Positions 24,892-33,306 of a DNA stretch of 35,045 nucleotides are shown in pieces; positions within the stretch are counted from its first letter, which is position 1, and every line of letters starts with the position of its first letter. The notes under the pieces were generated by a model that worked only from the letters and a program-made list of their open reading frames with translations, was not told where the DNA came from and did not search any database. The DNA comes from Cryomorphaceae bacterium (GTDB taxonomy: Bacteria > Bacteroidota > Bacteroidia > Flavobacteriales_D > Crocinitomicaceae): positions 1 to 35,045 of the forward strand of contig JAJTDQ010000105.1 of assembly GCA_021300505.1 (NCBI GenBank), in the 5' to 3' direction. Made by a program: the position numbers and the translations under genes.

Positions 24892-27800
24892 TTATACAGA
24901 GGCAATTTCTGTCTCTTCAAATGACTCGTCGTCTTTAACCTTCTTTTTTCCAAAACGATCTTTCACACGGTCAACCATGTAATACATCATCGGAACAACA
25001 ATAATGGTTAAAAACATCGAACTCGTAAGTCCACCAATCAGCACCCAAGCGAGGCCATTTTTCCATTCTGCACCCGAACCTGTTCCGGTCGCAATTGGAA
25101 TCATACCAATGATCATGGCAATTGTTGTCATCAAGATCGGACGCATACGTTCGCGCACTGACTCAAGTAAGGCCATGTATGTGGACTTCCCTTCGGCTTT
25201 CAGGTGATTGGTGAAATCCACAATCAAGATGGCATTCTTGGCGACGAGTCCGAGGAGCATAAGCATCCCAAGCATAGTAAAGATTCCCATTGATGATGAA
25301 CTCAAGTTGAGCGCAAGGATGGCTCCTACAAGGGAAACAAAAATGGAGAACAACACCACAAATGGATACACATAGTTGTCGTACAGGGCCACCATGATGA
25401 GGTAAACCAAGATCAAACCTATTCCCATTGCAGTACCCAATGCACCCATAGATTCTTTTTGACGTTTGATTTCACCACCCCAGAGCATACGGATGTTTTT
25501 ATCCAAAGGCTCTTTTTCAAGGTACTTTTCAATGGCCGCAGATACGTTACCAGATGCAGTTCCAAGCACGTAACAACGAATTGTTGTGTTTGAAATTCTG
25601 TTTTTACGTTCTAATGAACCATTCCCGTTTTCAACGCTGATACTTGCAAATTGACTCAAAGCTACTTGCTTTCCATCGTTTGTTGTGAAGGTCATTTTGC
25701 GGATGTCTTCTACATTTTTACGGTCAAATTTATCGGTCATCACGCGGATGTCGTATTCTTGACCTTTCTCGTCGAATTGTGCATCATCATTCCCTGTCAA
25801 GGCATTTTGAAGTTGCATTCCAACCACCGCAATAGGCAAACCCATTTGTCCCATTTTTTCACGGTCAAGGTCGATACGTATTTCAGGTGTAACATCATCT
25901 GTTGAAATCGTTGGATCTTTCGCTCCATCAATTTCTAGAATGGCAGCTCTCAATCGACGTGCTTCACTCAAAAGAAGTTCTGGGTCATCTGAGGACAAGA
26001 AAATCTCTATCGGCGCTTCTTCTGATTCAACCATTCCGATATTCAGTGCTTTCACTTCAATACCTGGATATTTATCCTCAATACGTTTACGAATCTCGTT
26101 CATGTATTGAATGGTTGGATACGTTTTTTGCATGCCTGGTTTCATCTTCACCGTAAGTTCTGATCTGTTTTCAGAACCGAAAGAAGCAGCCCCCATACCT
26201 GAGCTCGGACCTCCAACATTGGCGAAAACGATGTCAACGACGTCTTTTTGAGCGAGAATCATCTGCTCAATCTCTAGGGTAGTCGCATTGTTTTCTTCGA
26301 AAGTGGTGCTCTTGTCGTATTTCAATTTGATCATAAACTTCCCTTGATCCCCTTGAGCCACGAATTCCTGACCAACAATTCCAAGTCCCATGGTCGCCAT
26401 ACTCGCAACGAAAATTCCGAAAATAACAAGTCCCATGATGAGTTTGTGGCGCAGCGACCACCCTACCAATTTCACATATTGCTCTGTGAAAATGGTGATT
26501 CTGCGCTCAAACCAAAGTAGGAATGCTTGGAATGGTTTTTTCGGATTCAATTCAACCTCTTTCGCAAAACGTGATGCCAACCATGGTGTCAAAGTGAAGC
26601 ACACGAAGAGTGACATTAAGGTCGAGACCACAACCACAATCGAGAACTGGTGCAAGATATCTGAAATGGTTCCTTCGATGAAGACCACAGGAGAGAATAC
26701 CACGACATCCACAAGGGTAATCGCCAAGGCAGTAAATCCAATTTCATTTCGTCCATCGAGCGCTGCTTGACGTCGTTTCTTGCCCATTTGAAGGTGACGG
26801 TAAATGTTTTCCAAGACCACAATCGAGTCATCCACGAGAATCCCGATTACCAATGACATAGCCAATAAGGTCATCAAATTCAGGGTGTAGCCCAAGAGAT
26901 ACATCGCAACGAAAGTAGAAATCAACGACGCTGGAATCGAAATCAATACGATGAATGCATTTCGTAAGCTGTGCAAGAAAAGAAGCATCACCGCAGCGAC
27001 CAACAAAACAGCAAGTTCCAAATCATGGATAACTGCATCTACAGAGTCTATTGTTGGAATCGAAGTATCTGTCGCTTTGGTCGCTTTGGCCATGTCCACC
27101 GCATTGGCATCACTTTGTTTCTTGATGCGCAAACCAACACCATTTAACCCGTTCAAACGGCTGATGGTGATTTGATCTTTCGATGCATCCGTAACACTAG
27201 CGACATCGCTCAATCGAATAGTAGACGTTCCGTTGTTTGCAAGGATCAAATTCTGTAAATCTTCCACTTTTTTGAATTTTCCAGAGAAACGAACTGTCAT
27301 TTGTTCCGATTCATCCTTTACTTTACCTGTTGGGAATTCCGCATTTGCTGCACGAATGGCTTGATTTATTGCTCCCAATGAAAGTCCGTAGAGACGCATT
27401 TTTTCCGTGTCCACATTCACACGGAACTCGCGTTTTTCGCCTCCAATAACTTGTACATCACCAACACCTTTGATTTGTTTGATCTGCGGGATGATTTGAT
27501 CATCCATCAACTCCATAAAGGTGCGATCGTCCAAATTCTTACTCACGGCACTTACCTGAAGTACAGGAGATGCATTGGGTTCAATTTTCGAAAGTACGGG
27601 CGTTTGAGCTCCCTCTGGAAGGTTATTGCGTATGTTGTTTACTTTCCGCTGGGCATCTTCCAAAACTTTGTCAATATCTGCAGATTCCTTGAATTCAAGT
27701 AAGAGAATAGACGCATTGTCCAATGAAAAAGAAGTAACCTCAGAGATGTTCTCCAATCCACTTAAGGCATCCTCGAGGGGCTTTGATACTTGACTTTCAA

Positions 27801-27975
27801 CAGTCGCTGGCGATGCACCTGGATAGGTTGTCGTTACAGTGATGAGGGGAGGTGAAAAGTCGGGCAGTAACTCGACACTCAACTGATTGTAGCACAATAG
27901 TCCACCTCCAACAAGAATCGTGAAGATCACGATGATGAAGGACGGACGTTTAATTGATAATTCCGTAAGAGTCAT
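24892..27975 (-). CDS. RND efflux permease (AcrB/HAE1 type), small loss in the porter loop
   Basis: Inner-membrane proton-driven drug/metabolite exporter of the resistance-nodulation-division family. The protein is 1027 residues with the twelve-helix plan: TM1 near the start (PSFIIVIFTILVGGG), two large periplasmic loops and a cytoplasmic tail. Proton-relay residues are present: the Asp pair in TM4 (GILVDDSIVVLENIYRH) and Lys in TM10 (GLVAKNAILIVDF). Just before TM2, DANAVDMAKATKATDTSIP appears about 20 residues shorter than relatives, which have a coiled stretch (roughly ALEKEY...) here. The DNA at the join (27071-27090) shows a close direct repeat, AAAGCGAC twice, a plausible deletion scar. 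It is the last gene of the tetR-tolC-hlyD-RND operon, seven bases after hlyD. Confidence 0.93.
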   Translation of the reverse strand: MTLTELSIKRPSFIIVIFTILVGGGLLCYNQLSVELLPDFSPPLITVTTTYPGASPATVESQVSKPLEDALSGLENISEVTSFSLDNASILLLEFKESADIDKVLEDAQRKVNNIRNNLPEGAQTPVLSKIEPNASPVLQVSAVSKNLDDRTFMELMDDQIIPQIKQIKGVGDVQVIGGEKREFRVNVDTEKMRLYGLSLGAINQAIRAANAEFPTGKVKDESEQMTVRFSGKFKKVEDLQNLILANNGTSTIRLSDVASVTDASKDQITISRLNGLNGVGLRIKKQSDANAVDMAKATKATDTSIPTIDSVDAVIHDLELAVLLVAAVMLLFLHSLRNAFIVLISIPASLISTFVAMYLLGYTLNLMTLLAMSLVIGILVDDSIVVLENIYRHLQMGKKRRQAALDGRNEIGFTALAITLVDVVVFSPVVFIEGTISDILHQFSIVVVVSTLMSLFVCFTLTPWLASRFAKEVELNPKKPFQAFLLWFERRITIFTEQYVKLVGWSLRHKLIMGLVIFGIFVASMATMGLGIVGQEFVAQGDQGKFMIKLKYDKSTTFEENNATTLEIEQMILAQKDVVDIVFANVGGPSSGMGAASFGSENRSELTVKMKPGMQKTYPTIQYMNEIRKRIEDKYPGIEVKALNIGMVESEEAPIEIFLSSDDPELLLSEARRLRAAILEIDGAKDPTISTDDVTPEIRIDLDREKMGQMGLPIAVVGMQLQNALTGNDDAQFDEKGQEYDIRVMTDKFDRKNVEDIRKMTFTTNDGKQVALSQFASISVENGNGSLERKNRISNTTIRCYVLGTASGNVSAAIEKYLEKEPLDKNIRMLWGGEIKRQKESMGALGTAMGIGLILVYLIMVALYDNYVYPFVVLFSIFVSLVGAILALNLSSSSMGIFTMLGMLMLLGLVAKNAILIVDFTNHLKAEGKSTYMALLESVRERMRPILMTTIAMIIGMIPIATGTGSGAEWKNGLAWVLIGGLTSSMFLTIIVVPMMYYMVDRVKDRFGKKKVKDDESFEETEIASV

Positions 27976-27982
27976 GTCAGTC

Positions 27983-29038
27983 CTATTTTGAAGTTTTTAC
28001 GTTTGATTTATTCTGCAGATTGACTTGACCTTTCACTACGATGCGATCTGATTTAGAGATACCACTAATCACCTCAATGAATTCACCATCTGATGTTCCT
28101 GCATTAAATGCTGTAAGGATGGCTTTCCCATTTCGAATCACATAGACCTGTGGGTTTTTAGAAGAACCTACCAATGCTTTACGCGGAATTGCAAGGGCGC
28201 GAACACTTGATGTGTTTTGAAGGTTAACAGAACCATACATTCCTGCCAGTAACTCGCGGCTTGCATTTTTAACAGTGATTTGAATCTTGAAGTTATGTGT
28301 CTTGTCTGCTTGAACACCAATGTTAACGACTTTTCCGTCGAATAAACGTCCGCCATAGATATCTGCCCGAACAGAAACCGTTTGACCCAATGTGAATTTC
28401 AAGATGTCTCGTTCAGGAACACTTACCGTCAATTTCAATGAAGAGATGTCTGTGATTTCAAATAGGGGAGAACCTCCGCCAATCACTGATCCTAAATCCA
28501 CCATTTTCTTTGTAATGACACCAGCAAATGGCGCACTTATGTTCGTGCTTCGCAATTGTTTTTGCAATTGTTTTTTCTGTACTTCAGCTGAGCGTAACCC
28601 AAGACGGATTTTTTCTACTTGCATCTCAGGCACTGCATTGTCTCTAGACAAGTTGCTGTAACGCTTGTTATCACTGTCTTTTTCTTCAATTGAAATTTCA
28701 GCGTTTTCAAGTTGAAGTTGTAACATTTCGTCATCCACTTTTGCCAATAACTGACCTTGAGAAACAGCATCACCTTCTTCTACCGAAAGTCGAACGATTT
28801 TTCCTTGAGCATCTGAACCAATGGTATTTTGGCGAATAGGTTCAAAGATTCCCAAATAGGTGAAGGCACTTTCGAACGTATGCATCTGTGGAGCTGCCGC
28901 GTCAACAAGAACGGCCGCTTCAGTATCGTGGATGTAAATTTTCTTTTCTGCTTCCGCTTTGTTTGAAAGCAGTTTCATGATGGTAAGTCCAACGAGGAGA
29001 ACTGCGACGATTGCGATGGTAATGATTCTTTTGTTCAT
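27983..29038 (-). CDS. RND periplasmic adaptor (membrane fusion protein)
   Basis: Links the RND permease to the outer-membrane channel. It has an N-terminal anchor helix (IITIAIVAVLLVGLTIMKLL), a lipoyl/biotinyl-like half (GKIVRLSVEEGDAVSQGQLL), a coiled-coil hairpin over about residues 105-170 (LQLENAEISIEEKDSDNKR onward), the second lipoyl half (ISAPFAGVITKKMVDLGSVI), then beta-barrel and membrane-proximal domains. At 351 residues it is typical and appears complete. It lies 26 bases after the outer-membrane factor gene and 7 before the permease gene, so the three components are made together. Substrate range cannot be told. Confidence 0.93.
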   Translation of the reverse strand: MNKRIITIAIVAVLLVGLTIMKLLSNKAEAEKKIYIHDTEAAVLVDAAAPQMHTFESAFTYLGIFEPIRQNTIGSDAQGKIVRLSVEEGDAVSQGQLLAKVDDEMLQLQLENAEISIEEKDSDNKRYSNLSRDNAVPEMQVEKIRLGLRSAEVQKKQLQKQLRSTNISAPFAGVITKKMVDLGSVIGGGSPLFEITDISSLKLTVSVPERDILKFTLGQTVSVRADIYGGRLFDGKVVNIGVQADKTHNFKIQITVKNASRELLAGMYGSVNLQNTSSVRALAIPRKALVGSSKNPQVYVIRNGKAILTAFNAGTSDGEFIEVISGISKSDRIVVKGQVNLQNKSNVKTSK

Positions 29039-29064
29039 GATTTATGTAGTTGCTATGCTTGAAT

Positions 29065-30360
29065 TTATTTAATGCTTCCGATTGATTTAAGGTAGTCTAG
29101 CTCGGCCTGACGCAATTGGATGTATGACGCGACAACCGTTGTTTGCGCTTGTTGCAAAGCGTTGTCCGCCATGATGAGGTCATTCGAACTTGCCACACCT
29201 TGCTCAAATTTTGTAGCGGTTTGGTTGTAGATGTTATCTGCAAGTTTCAATTGCTCTTGAGCTATTTTTAGCGAAGTAGTTTGAATACCAATCTGATTTA
29301 ATGCATTTGATCTGCGCAAATCTAGTTGCTGTTGAGTTTGCTCCAATTGGTTGTTTAGCTTTTCAGCGTTAAATTTATTAGCAGCTTGCTTGTGCACTTT
29401 TTCAAGTCCATCAAATAATGTCCAATCCAAACGAAGACCTAAAAATGCACCTTCGATCCCAACACGGTAACTGTCTTCAGGTTTCATGTTCACACTGTAG
29501 TTGTATGTGCCATAAAATGAAAGGTTTGGAAGATAGGCCATGTTATTCCCCTTGCGCTCCTCCTTGTTCATCATCATCTGGGTTTTGATGAGTTCTAGTT
29601 CAGGGTAACTGGTCTCGCCAAGTTCAACAAGAATAGATTTTTCCACCATGGCATCAGGAGCCAAGCTTAGAGGTGCATCTGCATTCATTCCAATTAGAAT
29701 GCGCAATAAGCCCTCTAGTTGAAATTTTGTGGCTCTTAATGTTTGATCGGTATTCTGCAGGCTCAATTGGTTAATGGTTAACTTATCAACATCCGTTTGA
29801 AGCATTATTTGTTGCGCAACCATTGCTTCCATGTTGCGGATTAGTTTTTCCATGTTCGCTAAGTTTCCACGTACAAAGGTGAGTTGACGGTTCACTGCTT
29901 GAAGGTTGAAATAGGTACTTGCGATTTGATGACGTACTTCCTGTTCTGTCATACGCATTTGAATGTCAACGATTTGATTGTTTACACGTAAGGCTGCCAA
30001 ACCATAGTTGAGCTGCGTATTGAAAAGAATCTGTGTCAACTGTACATTGTTGCTCAATACGAAAGGAACCCCAAATTGAACTGTTGAAAAGGTTCCTGGA
30101 GGACCACCAAAAAATGCAGCAGGTACAACCTGGCCGGGAATAATCGCATTGTACTTGTAATCCCCAGTGAAGGAAATCTGTGGCAATCGTGCCGACAGAT
30201 AAGCATCGCGGTTTTTGTCCGTAATAGCGATGTCTAGCCGTGCATTCCGCAATGTGAGATTTGCTGTGTCTGCCATGCGTAGGCATGTTTCCAGGTCCAG
30301 TTGCTGTGCATGAACTGGAAGCGCTGAAATCAGGATAAATCCTGCGATTAGTCGTTTCAT
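29065..30360 (-). CDS. TolC-family outer membrane efflux protein
   Basis: Outer-membrane channel of the tripartite pump. The signal peptide (MKRLIAGFILISALPVHAQ) is followed by two TolC/OEP repeats: helical hairpins (ARLDIAITDKNRDAYLSAR; RATKFQLEGLLRILIG; QLEQTQQQLDLRRSNALNQI; ASSNDLIMADNALQQAQTTV) and strands forming the channel. At 431 residues it is full length. Its ATG overlaps the TetR stop (ATGA), so translation is coupled to the regulator. No sign of damage. Confidence 0.93.
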   Translation of the reverse strand: MKRLIAGFILISALPVHAQQLDLETCLRMADTANLTLRNARLDIAITDKNRDAYLSARLPQISFTGDYKYNAIIPGQVVPAAFFGGPPGTFSTVQFGVPFVLSNNVQLTQILFNTQLNYGLAALRVNNQIVDIQMRMTEQEVRHQIASTYFNLQAVNRQLTFVRGNLANMEKLIRNMEAMVAQQIMLQTDVDKLTINQLSLQNTDQTLRATKFQLEGLLRILIGMNADAPLSLAPDAMVEKSILVELGETSYPELELIKTQMMMNKEERKGNNMAYLPNLSFYGTYNYSVNMKPEDSYRVGIEGAFLGLRLDWTLFDGLEKVHKQAANKFNAEKLNNQLEQTQQQLDLRRSNALNQIGIQTTSLKIAQEQLKLADNIYNQTATKFEQGVASSNDLIMADNALQQAQTTVVASYIQLRQAELDYLKSIGSIK

Positions 30361-31010
30361 TTTTGTGTTTTTTGATTTGATATGCTGCCGGGAAATAAAT
30401 AACCGATGAGCATGTCTGTGACTATTTGTTTATGTTGAACAAGCTGTTTTTCGTATTGTTCGTCGCTGATGCCATGCACCTGCTTGATAACTGCCGCGGC
30501 CATGAACGGAAATTGACAATTGGACATCATAAGCACAGTGATGCTTGTAATATCGATTTCACGCATTCTTCCAGCCGCTTGTTCTACCTTGCATTCAGCG
30601 AAAATCCCTGTATGTTCGATGCATTCAAAAACCGCGGTATTGTCAATGTGAACACCATCTTTTCTTCCCATTTCATTGATGATGAAGCTTGGAATTTCAG
30701 GATACTTCGCTAAAAACTCATATTCGCGATCAAGATAGTTACGCAATTTTTCTTCAAGAGGTAAATCGGTGTTGAAGACATCAAGCATAGAAAGCAAGAA
30801 ATCTCCCATTGCCGCCTCAAAAATAATTTTGAACAAGGCAGTTTTTGATCGAAAGTAGTAGTTCACCAGGGCCACATTCATTCCCGCTGCTTTCGCAATT
30901 TCTCGCGACGTACAACCAGAAAAACCTTTCGCAATGAATACTTCCTTCGCTGCGTCTCTGATTTTTTGCTCTGTGGAAGAATCTGCTTTCAATTTCGTCA
31001 ATTTGAGCAC
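30357..31010 (-). CDS. TetR/AcrR-family repressor of the efflux operon
   Basis: DNA-binding regulator. The helix-turn-helix is CTSREIAKAAGMNVALVNYYF near the N-terminus, after KIRDAAKEVFIAKGFSG; the rest is the ligand-binding helical domain. The frame is open to a TTG at 31025 and no ATG precedes the domain. GTG at 31010 or TTG at 30992 are the realistic starts, and 31010 is chosen because the upstream TTG lies at the edge of the operator. It is first in the tetR-tolC-hlyD-RND operon with a coupled ATGA overlap to tolC. The perfect inverted repeat just upstream (31026-31045) is its likely operator, so it should repress itself and the pump until an inducer binds. The start is the only weak point. 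Confidence 0.9.
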   Translation of the reverse strand: MLKLTKLKADSSTEQKIRDAAKEVFIAKGFSGCTSREIAKAAGMNVALVNYYFRSKTALFKIIFEAAMGDFLLSMLDVFNTDLPLEEKLRNYLDREYEFLAKYPEIPSFIINEMGRKDGVHIDNTAVFECIEHTGIFAECKVEQAAGRMREIDITSITVLMMSNCQFPFMAAAVIKQVHGISDEQYEKQLVQHKQIVTDMLIGYLFPGSISNQKTQK

Positions 31011-31025
31011 AAAATTAAGCAGCAA

Positions 31026-31045
31026 TTTTAAACAAACGTTTAAAA
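31026..31045 (-). promoter_or_regulatory. palindromic operator of the TetR-regulated efflux operon
   Basis: TTTTAAAC, a 4-base spacer and GTTTAAAA form a perfect 8-bp inverted repeat immediately upstream of the tetR start. On the minus strand it contains AACGTTTG (31033-31040), one mismatch from the TAnnTTTG -7 consensus, so repressor binding would cover the promoter. Confidence 0.7.
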
Positions 31046-31114
31046 CAGAGTATTAAAATTACTTATTTTTTTAGTTGCTTGATTTTTAATGTATTGAATA
31101 GATTCAAGGACAAT

Positions 31115-31160
31115 GGACCGCTTACGCTGATAGAAGATGGACCGCTTCGCTGATAGAAAA
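31115..31160. repeat. tandem ~23-bp repeat (GGACCGCTTACGCTGATAGA)
   Basis: The unit GGACCGCTTACGCTGATAGA at 31116-31135 is repeated at 31139-31157 with one base missing, followed by AAAATTG. On the minus strand it reads TCTATCAGCG(TA)AGCGGTCC, like the TCTTATAGCGTAGCGGTC word of the 10-kb region. Confidence 0.7.
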
Positions 31161-31220
31161 TTGATTGATCCATATTCTATGCTCCATGCTCCAAAAAAAA
31201 CCGTTTCGCTCAAAGACTTA

Positions 31221-31337
31221 AGGTAAAGACATCAAGATGTTAAGTTTTCAAGATGTTAAGACTTGATTTCTACAGAAGTTTTGACTTAACTCGTAATTCA
31301 GTAACTCGTAACTCAGTAACTCATAACTCGCAACTCA
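31221..31337. repeat. intergenic repeat words and inverted heptamers after dapD
   Basis: GACATCAAGATGTTAAG, then a second AAGATGTTAAG, lie at 31228-31260 and mirror the 23263-23282 word. From 31288 to 31337 seven copies of a GTAACTC-like heptamer end four bases from the dapD stop; read with dapD they are GAGTTAC, the same family as ATTACGA. With the tandem repeat at 31115 this accounts for most of the ~300-base gap between dapD and tetR. The 31046-31114 stretch is A/T-rich with nothing recognised. Confidence 0.7.
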
Positions 31338-31340
31338 AGA

Positions 31341-32150
31341 CTAAACCGCCACATTATGCTCTCTGAGCGCGTCGTTCAATGAAGTCTTGAGGTCGGTTGA
31401 TTCTTTTCGTTTTCCGATGATGAGTGCGCAAGGCACTTGGAAATCACCAGCAGGAAACGATTTCGTGTAACTGCCTGGGATCACCACACTGCGTTCAGGG
31501 ACGAATCCACGGTGTTCGATAGGTTCTGGACCGCTGACATCGATGATCTTTGTAGATTTCGTTAGGACTACATTTGCACCGAGTACCGCTTGTTTGCCAA
31601 CGTGAACGCCTTCCACGACAATACAACGAGAGCCTATGAAGGCGTCGTCTTCGATGATCACAGGTGAAGCTTGCAGGGGTTCTAAAACGCCACCGATTCC
31701 AACGCCACCCGAGAGGTGAACATTTTTTCCGATTTGTGCGCAAGAGCCCACCGTAGCCCATGTGTCTACCATTGTTCCGCTATCTACAAAAGCTCCAATA
31801 TTTACATAGGAAGGCATGAGAATTACTCCCGGAGCGATGAACGCACCATAGCGCGCTACTGCATGCGGAACAACGCGAACACCAAGTTCTTTGTAGTTTC
31901 TTTTTAACGCCATTTTATCGTGAAATTCGAAAGGTCCAACTTCAATGGTTTCCATTGTTCGGATTGGGAAATACATGACAACAGCCTTTTTAACCCATTC
32001 GTTTACATTCCATCCACCTTCTTCATTTGGTTCTGCAACGCGCAGTCTGCCTTTGTCTATATCTTCAATCACTGCTTCAATGGCAGCAACTGTTTCTGGT
32101 TGTTGTAATAGGCTTCGGTCGTCCCAAGCAGCTTCGATAATGGATCTCAT
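31341..32150 (-). CDS. dapD: tetrahydrodipicolinate N-succinyltransferase
   Basis: Transfers a succinyl group to tetrahydrodipicolinate in the lysine/diaminopimelate pathway. The 269-residue protein has an N-terminal helical domain (residues 1-100) and then a left-handed beta-helix of hexapeptide repeats (GAFIAPGVILMPSYVNIGAF, GTMVDTWATVGSCAQIG, VHLSGGVGIGGVLEPLQASP, IGSRCIVVEGVHVG). These are the family's signature motifs, and the GGV-LEP-QA stretch is highly characteristic. Length matches the ~270-residue norm and no loss is visible. It diverges from ruvX, with its own TATCTTTG element 12 bases upstream. Its 3' flank is repeat-rich. Confidence 0.96.
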   Translation of the reverse strand: MRSIIEAAWDDRSLLQQPETVAAIEAVIEDIDKGRLRVAEPNEEGGWNVNEWVKKAVVMYFPIRTMETIEVGPFEFHDKMALKRNYKELGVRVVPHAVARYGAFIAPGVILMPSYVNIGAFVDSGTMVDTWATVGSCAQIGKNVHLSGGVGIGGVLEPLQASPVIIEDDAFIGSRCIVVEGVHVGKQAVLGANVVLTKSTKIIDVSGPEPIEHRGFVPERSVVIPGSYTKSFPAGDFQVPCALIIGKRKESTDLKTSLNDALREHNVAV

Positions 32151-32162
32151 GGCTTTTTTTTA

Positions 32163-32170
32163 CAAAGATA
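32163..32170 (-). promoter_or_regulatory. -7 element (TATCTTTG) for dapD
   Basis: Exact TAnnTTTG match, 12 bases before the dapD ATG, giving a short A-rich leader. Confidence 0.6.
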
Positions 32171-32198
32171 AACATTGAAGTGAATTTGAAATTGCTTG

Positions 32199-32206
32199 TA
32201 TCTTTG
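32199..32206 (+). promoter_or_regulatory. -7 element (TATCTTTG) for ruvX
   Basis: Exact TAnnTTTG match with only four bases (AGGA) before the ATG at 32211, which implies a leaderless ruvX message. It is the mirror image of the dapD element, 28 bases away. A TTG lies 21 bases upstream. Confidence 0.6.
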
Positions 32207-32210
32207 AGGA

Positions 32211-32627
32211 ATGGGAAAAGCAATAGCGATAGATTTTGGATTGAAGCGATCAGGGATTGCCATCACGGATGATCTTAAACTGTTTGCTTTCCCTCATGAA
32301 ACAGTGGAATCGCAAGGTTTGATGGGTTATCTTGAGGCTATTGTACCCAAAGAACTGGTGGATACCATTGTGTTGGGCGAACCGAAGCGCATGGACAACA
32401 GCGATACCCACATTACGGAGAATGTGCGCTTGCTCTATGAAGCCCTTGTGTTGAAGTTTGCAGAGTTGAATGTGGTGCTTATGGATGAACGATTTACCTC
32501 TAAAATGGCTGTTCAAGCAATGATCGCCGGAGGTATGAAGAAAAAGGACCGCCAAGTCAAGGGGAATATTGACAAGATTAGTGCAGCAATCGTTCTTCAA
32601 TCCTACCTTTCTGCCAATAATCATTAA
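32211..32627 (+). CDS. ruvX: Holliday junction resolvase-like RuvX (YqgF)
   Basis: RNase H-fold nuclease homologue needed for pre-16S rRNA 5'-end maturation and possibly recombination. Motifs: AIDFGLKRSGIAITDD at the N-terminus, with the first catalytic Asp; the LGEPKRMD stretch; and DERFTSKMAVQAMI with the acidic pair. At 138 residues it is full length and looks intact. The start is at ATG 32211, immediately after a -7 element. def follows 73 bases downstream from its own promoter, so they are probably separate units. Confidence 0.95.
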   Translation: MGKAIAIDFGLKRSGIAITDDLKLFAFPHETVESQGLMGYLEAIVPKELVDTIVLGEPKRMDNSDTHITENVRLLYEALVLKFAELNVVLMDERFTSKMAVQAMIAGGMKKKDRQVKGNIDKISAAIVLQSYLSANNH

Positions 32628-32653
32628 ATCGAAGAAATTAGATGCCTTTTCGC

Positions 32654-32684
32654 TTTACATTTCCTTTAAATGAGCGTAATTTTG
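32654..32684 (+). promoter_or_regulatory. promoter for def (TTTA -33, TAATTTTG -7)
   Basis: TAATTTTG at 32677-32684 is an exact TAnnTTTG match. TTTA at 32654-32657 sits 19 bases upstream, the expected spacing for the Bacteroidota -33 box (TTTG consensus, one mismatch). Confidence 0.65.
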
Positions 32685-32700
32685 CACTTAAATTAATGAC

Positions 32701-33306
32701 ATGATCTTACCTATTGTTGCATACGGTGATCCAGTCCTGAAAAAAGAGGCTGAAGAGATCGATAAAGATTACCCGGGCTTAATTGATTTGATAGCCAATA
32801 TGTTTGAAACAATGTATGATGCTAGTGGTGTCGGATTAGCCGCACCTCAAGTCGGGAAATCCATTCGCATGTTTGTCGTCGACGGTTCACCATTCGTTGA
32901 AGATGAAGAGGACATCGGTGAAGACGGACCTGATCCAAAAGCTGTTGGAATGGAAAACTTCAAGAAAGTCTTTATCAACCCTGTCATTGAAGAAGAAGAG
33001 GGTGAAGAATGGGGCTTTTTTGAAGGATGTTTATCTATCCCAAAAATTCGTGAGGAAGTCTATCGCAAGGAGAAAATTCATATCAGTTATTACGATGAAA
33101 ACTGGAATTTTCACGAAGAAACCTATGATGGTTATGCGGCACGAATTATTCAGCACGAATATGACCATGTGGATGGAATCTTATTTACAGACCACCTATC
33201 ACCATTGAAACGACGACTATTAACAAAACGACTTCAAAATATCTCTAAGGGGGATGTTCGAGTAGATTATAAAATGAAATTTCCATTGATTAAAAAAGGT
33301 AGATGA
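32701..33306 (+). CDS. def: peptide deformylase
   Basis: Removes the N-formyl group from new proteins; a metal-dependent cytosolic enzyme. All three signature motifs are present: GVGLAAPQVG at residues 43-52, EGCLSIP with metal ligand C110, and QHEYDHVDG with H152, H156 and E153. It has an insert of acidic residues (about 63-85, EDEEDIGEDGPDP) seen in Bacteroidota forms, and at 201 residues it matches them. The stop overlaps the start of the following lipoprotein (ATGA), so the pair is coupled. No lesion. Confidence 0.97.
   Translation: MILPIVAYGDPVLKKEAEEIDKDYPGLIDLIANMFETMYDASGVGLAAPQVGKSIRMFVVDGSPFVEDEEDIGEDGPDPKAVGMENFKKVFINPVIEEEEGEEWGFFEGCLSIPKIREEVYRKEKIHISYYDENWNFHEETYDGYAARIIQHEYDHVDGILFTDHLSPLKRRLLTKRLQNISKGDVRVDYKMKFPLIKKGR

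Noticed and set aside
31011-31025. tetR start at TTG 31025
   Set aside because: This start lies at the edge of the operator and would need transcription to begin upstream of the likely -7 box; GTG 31010 or TTG 30992 fit better.
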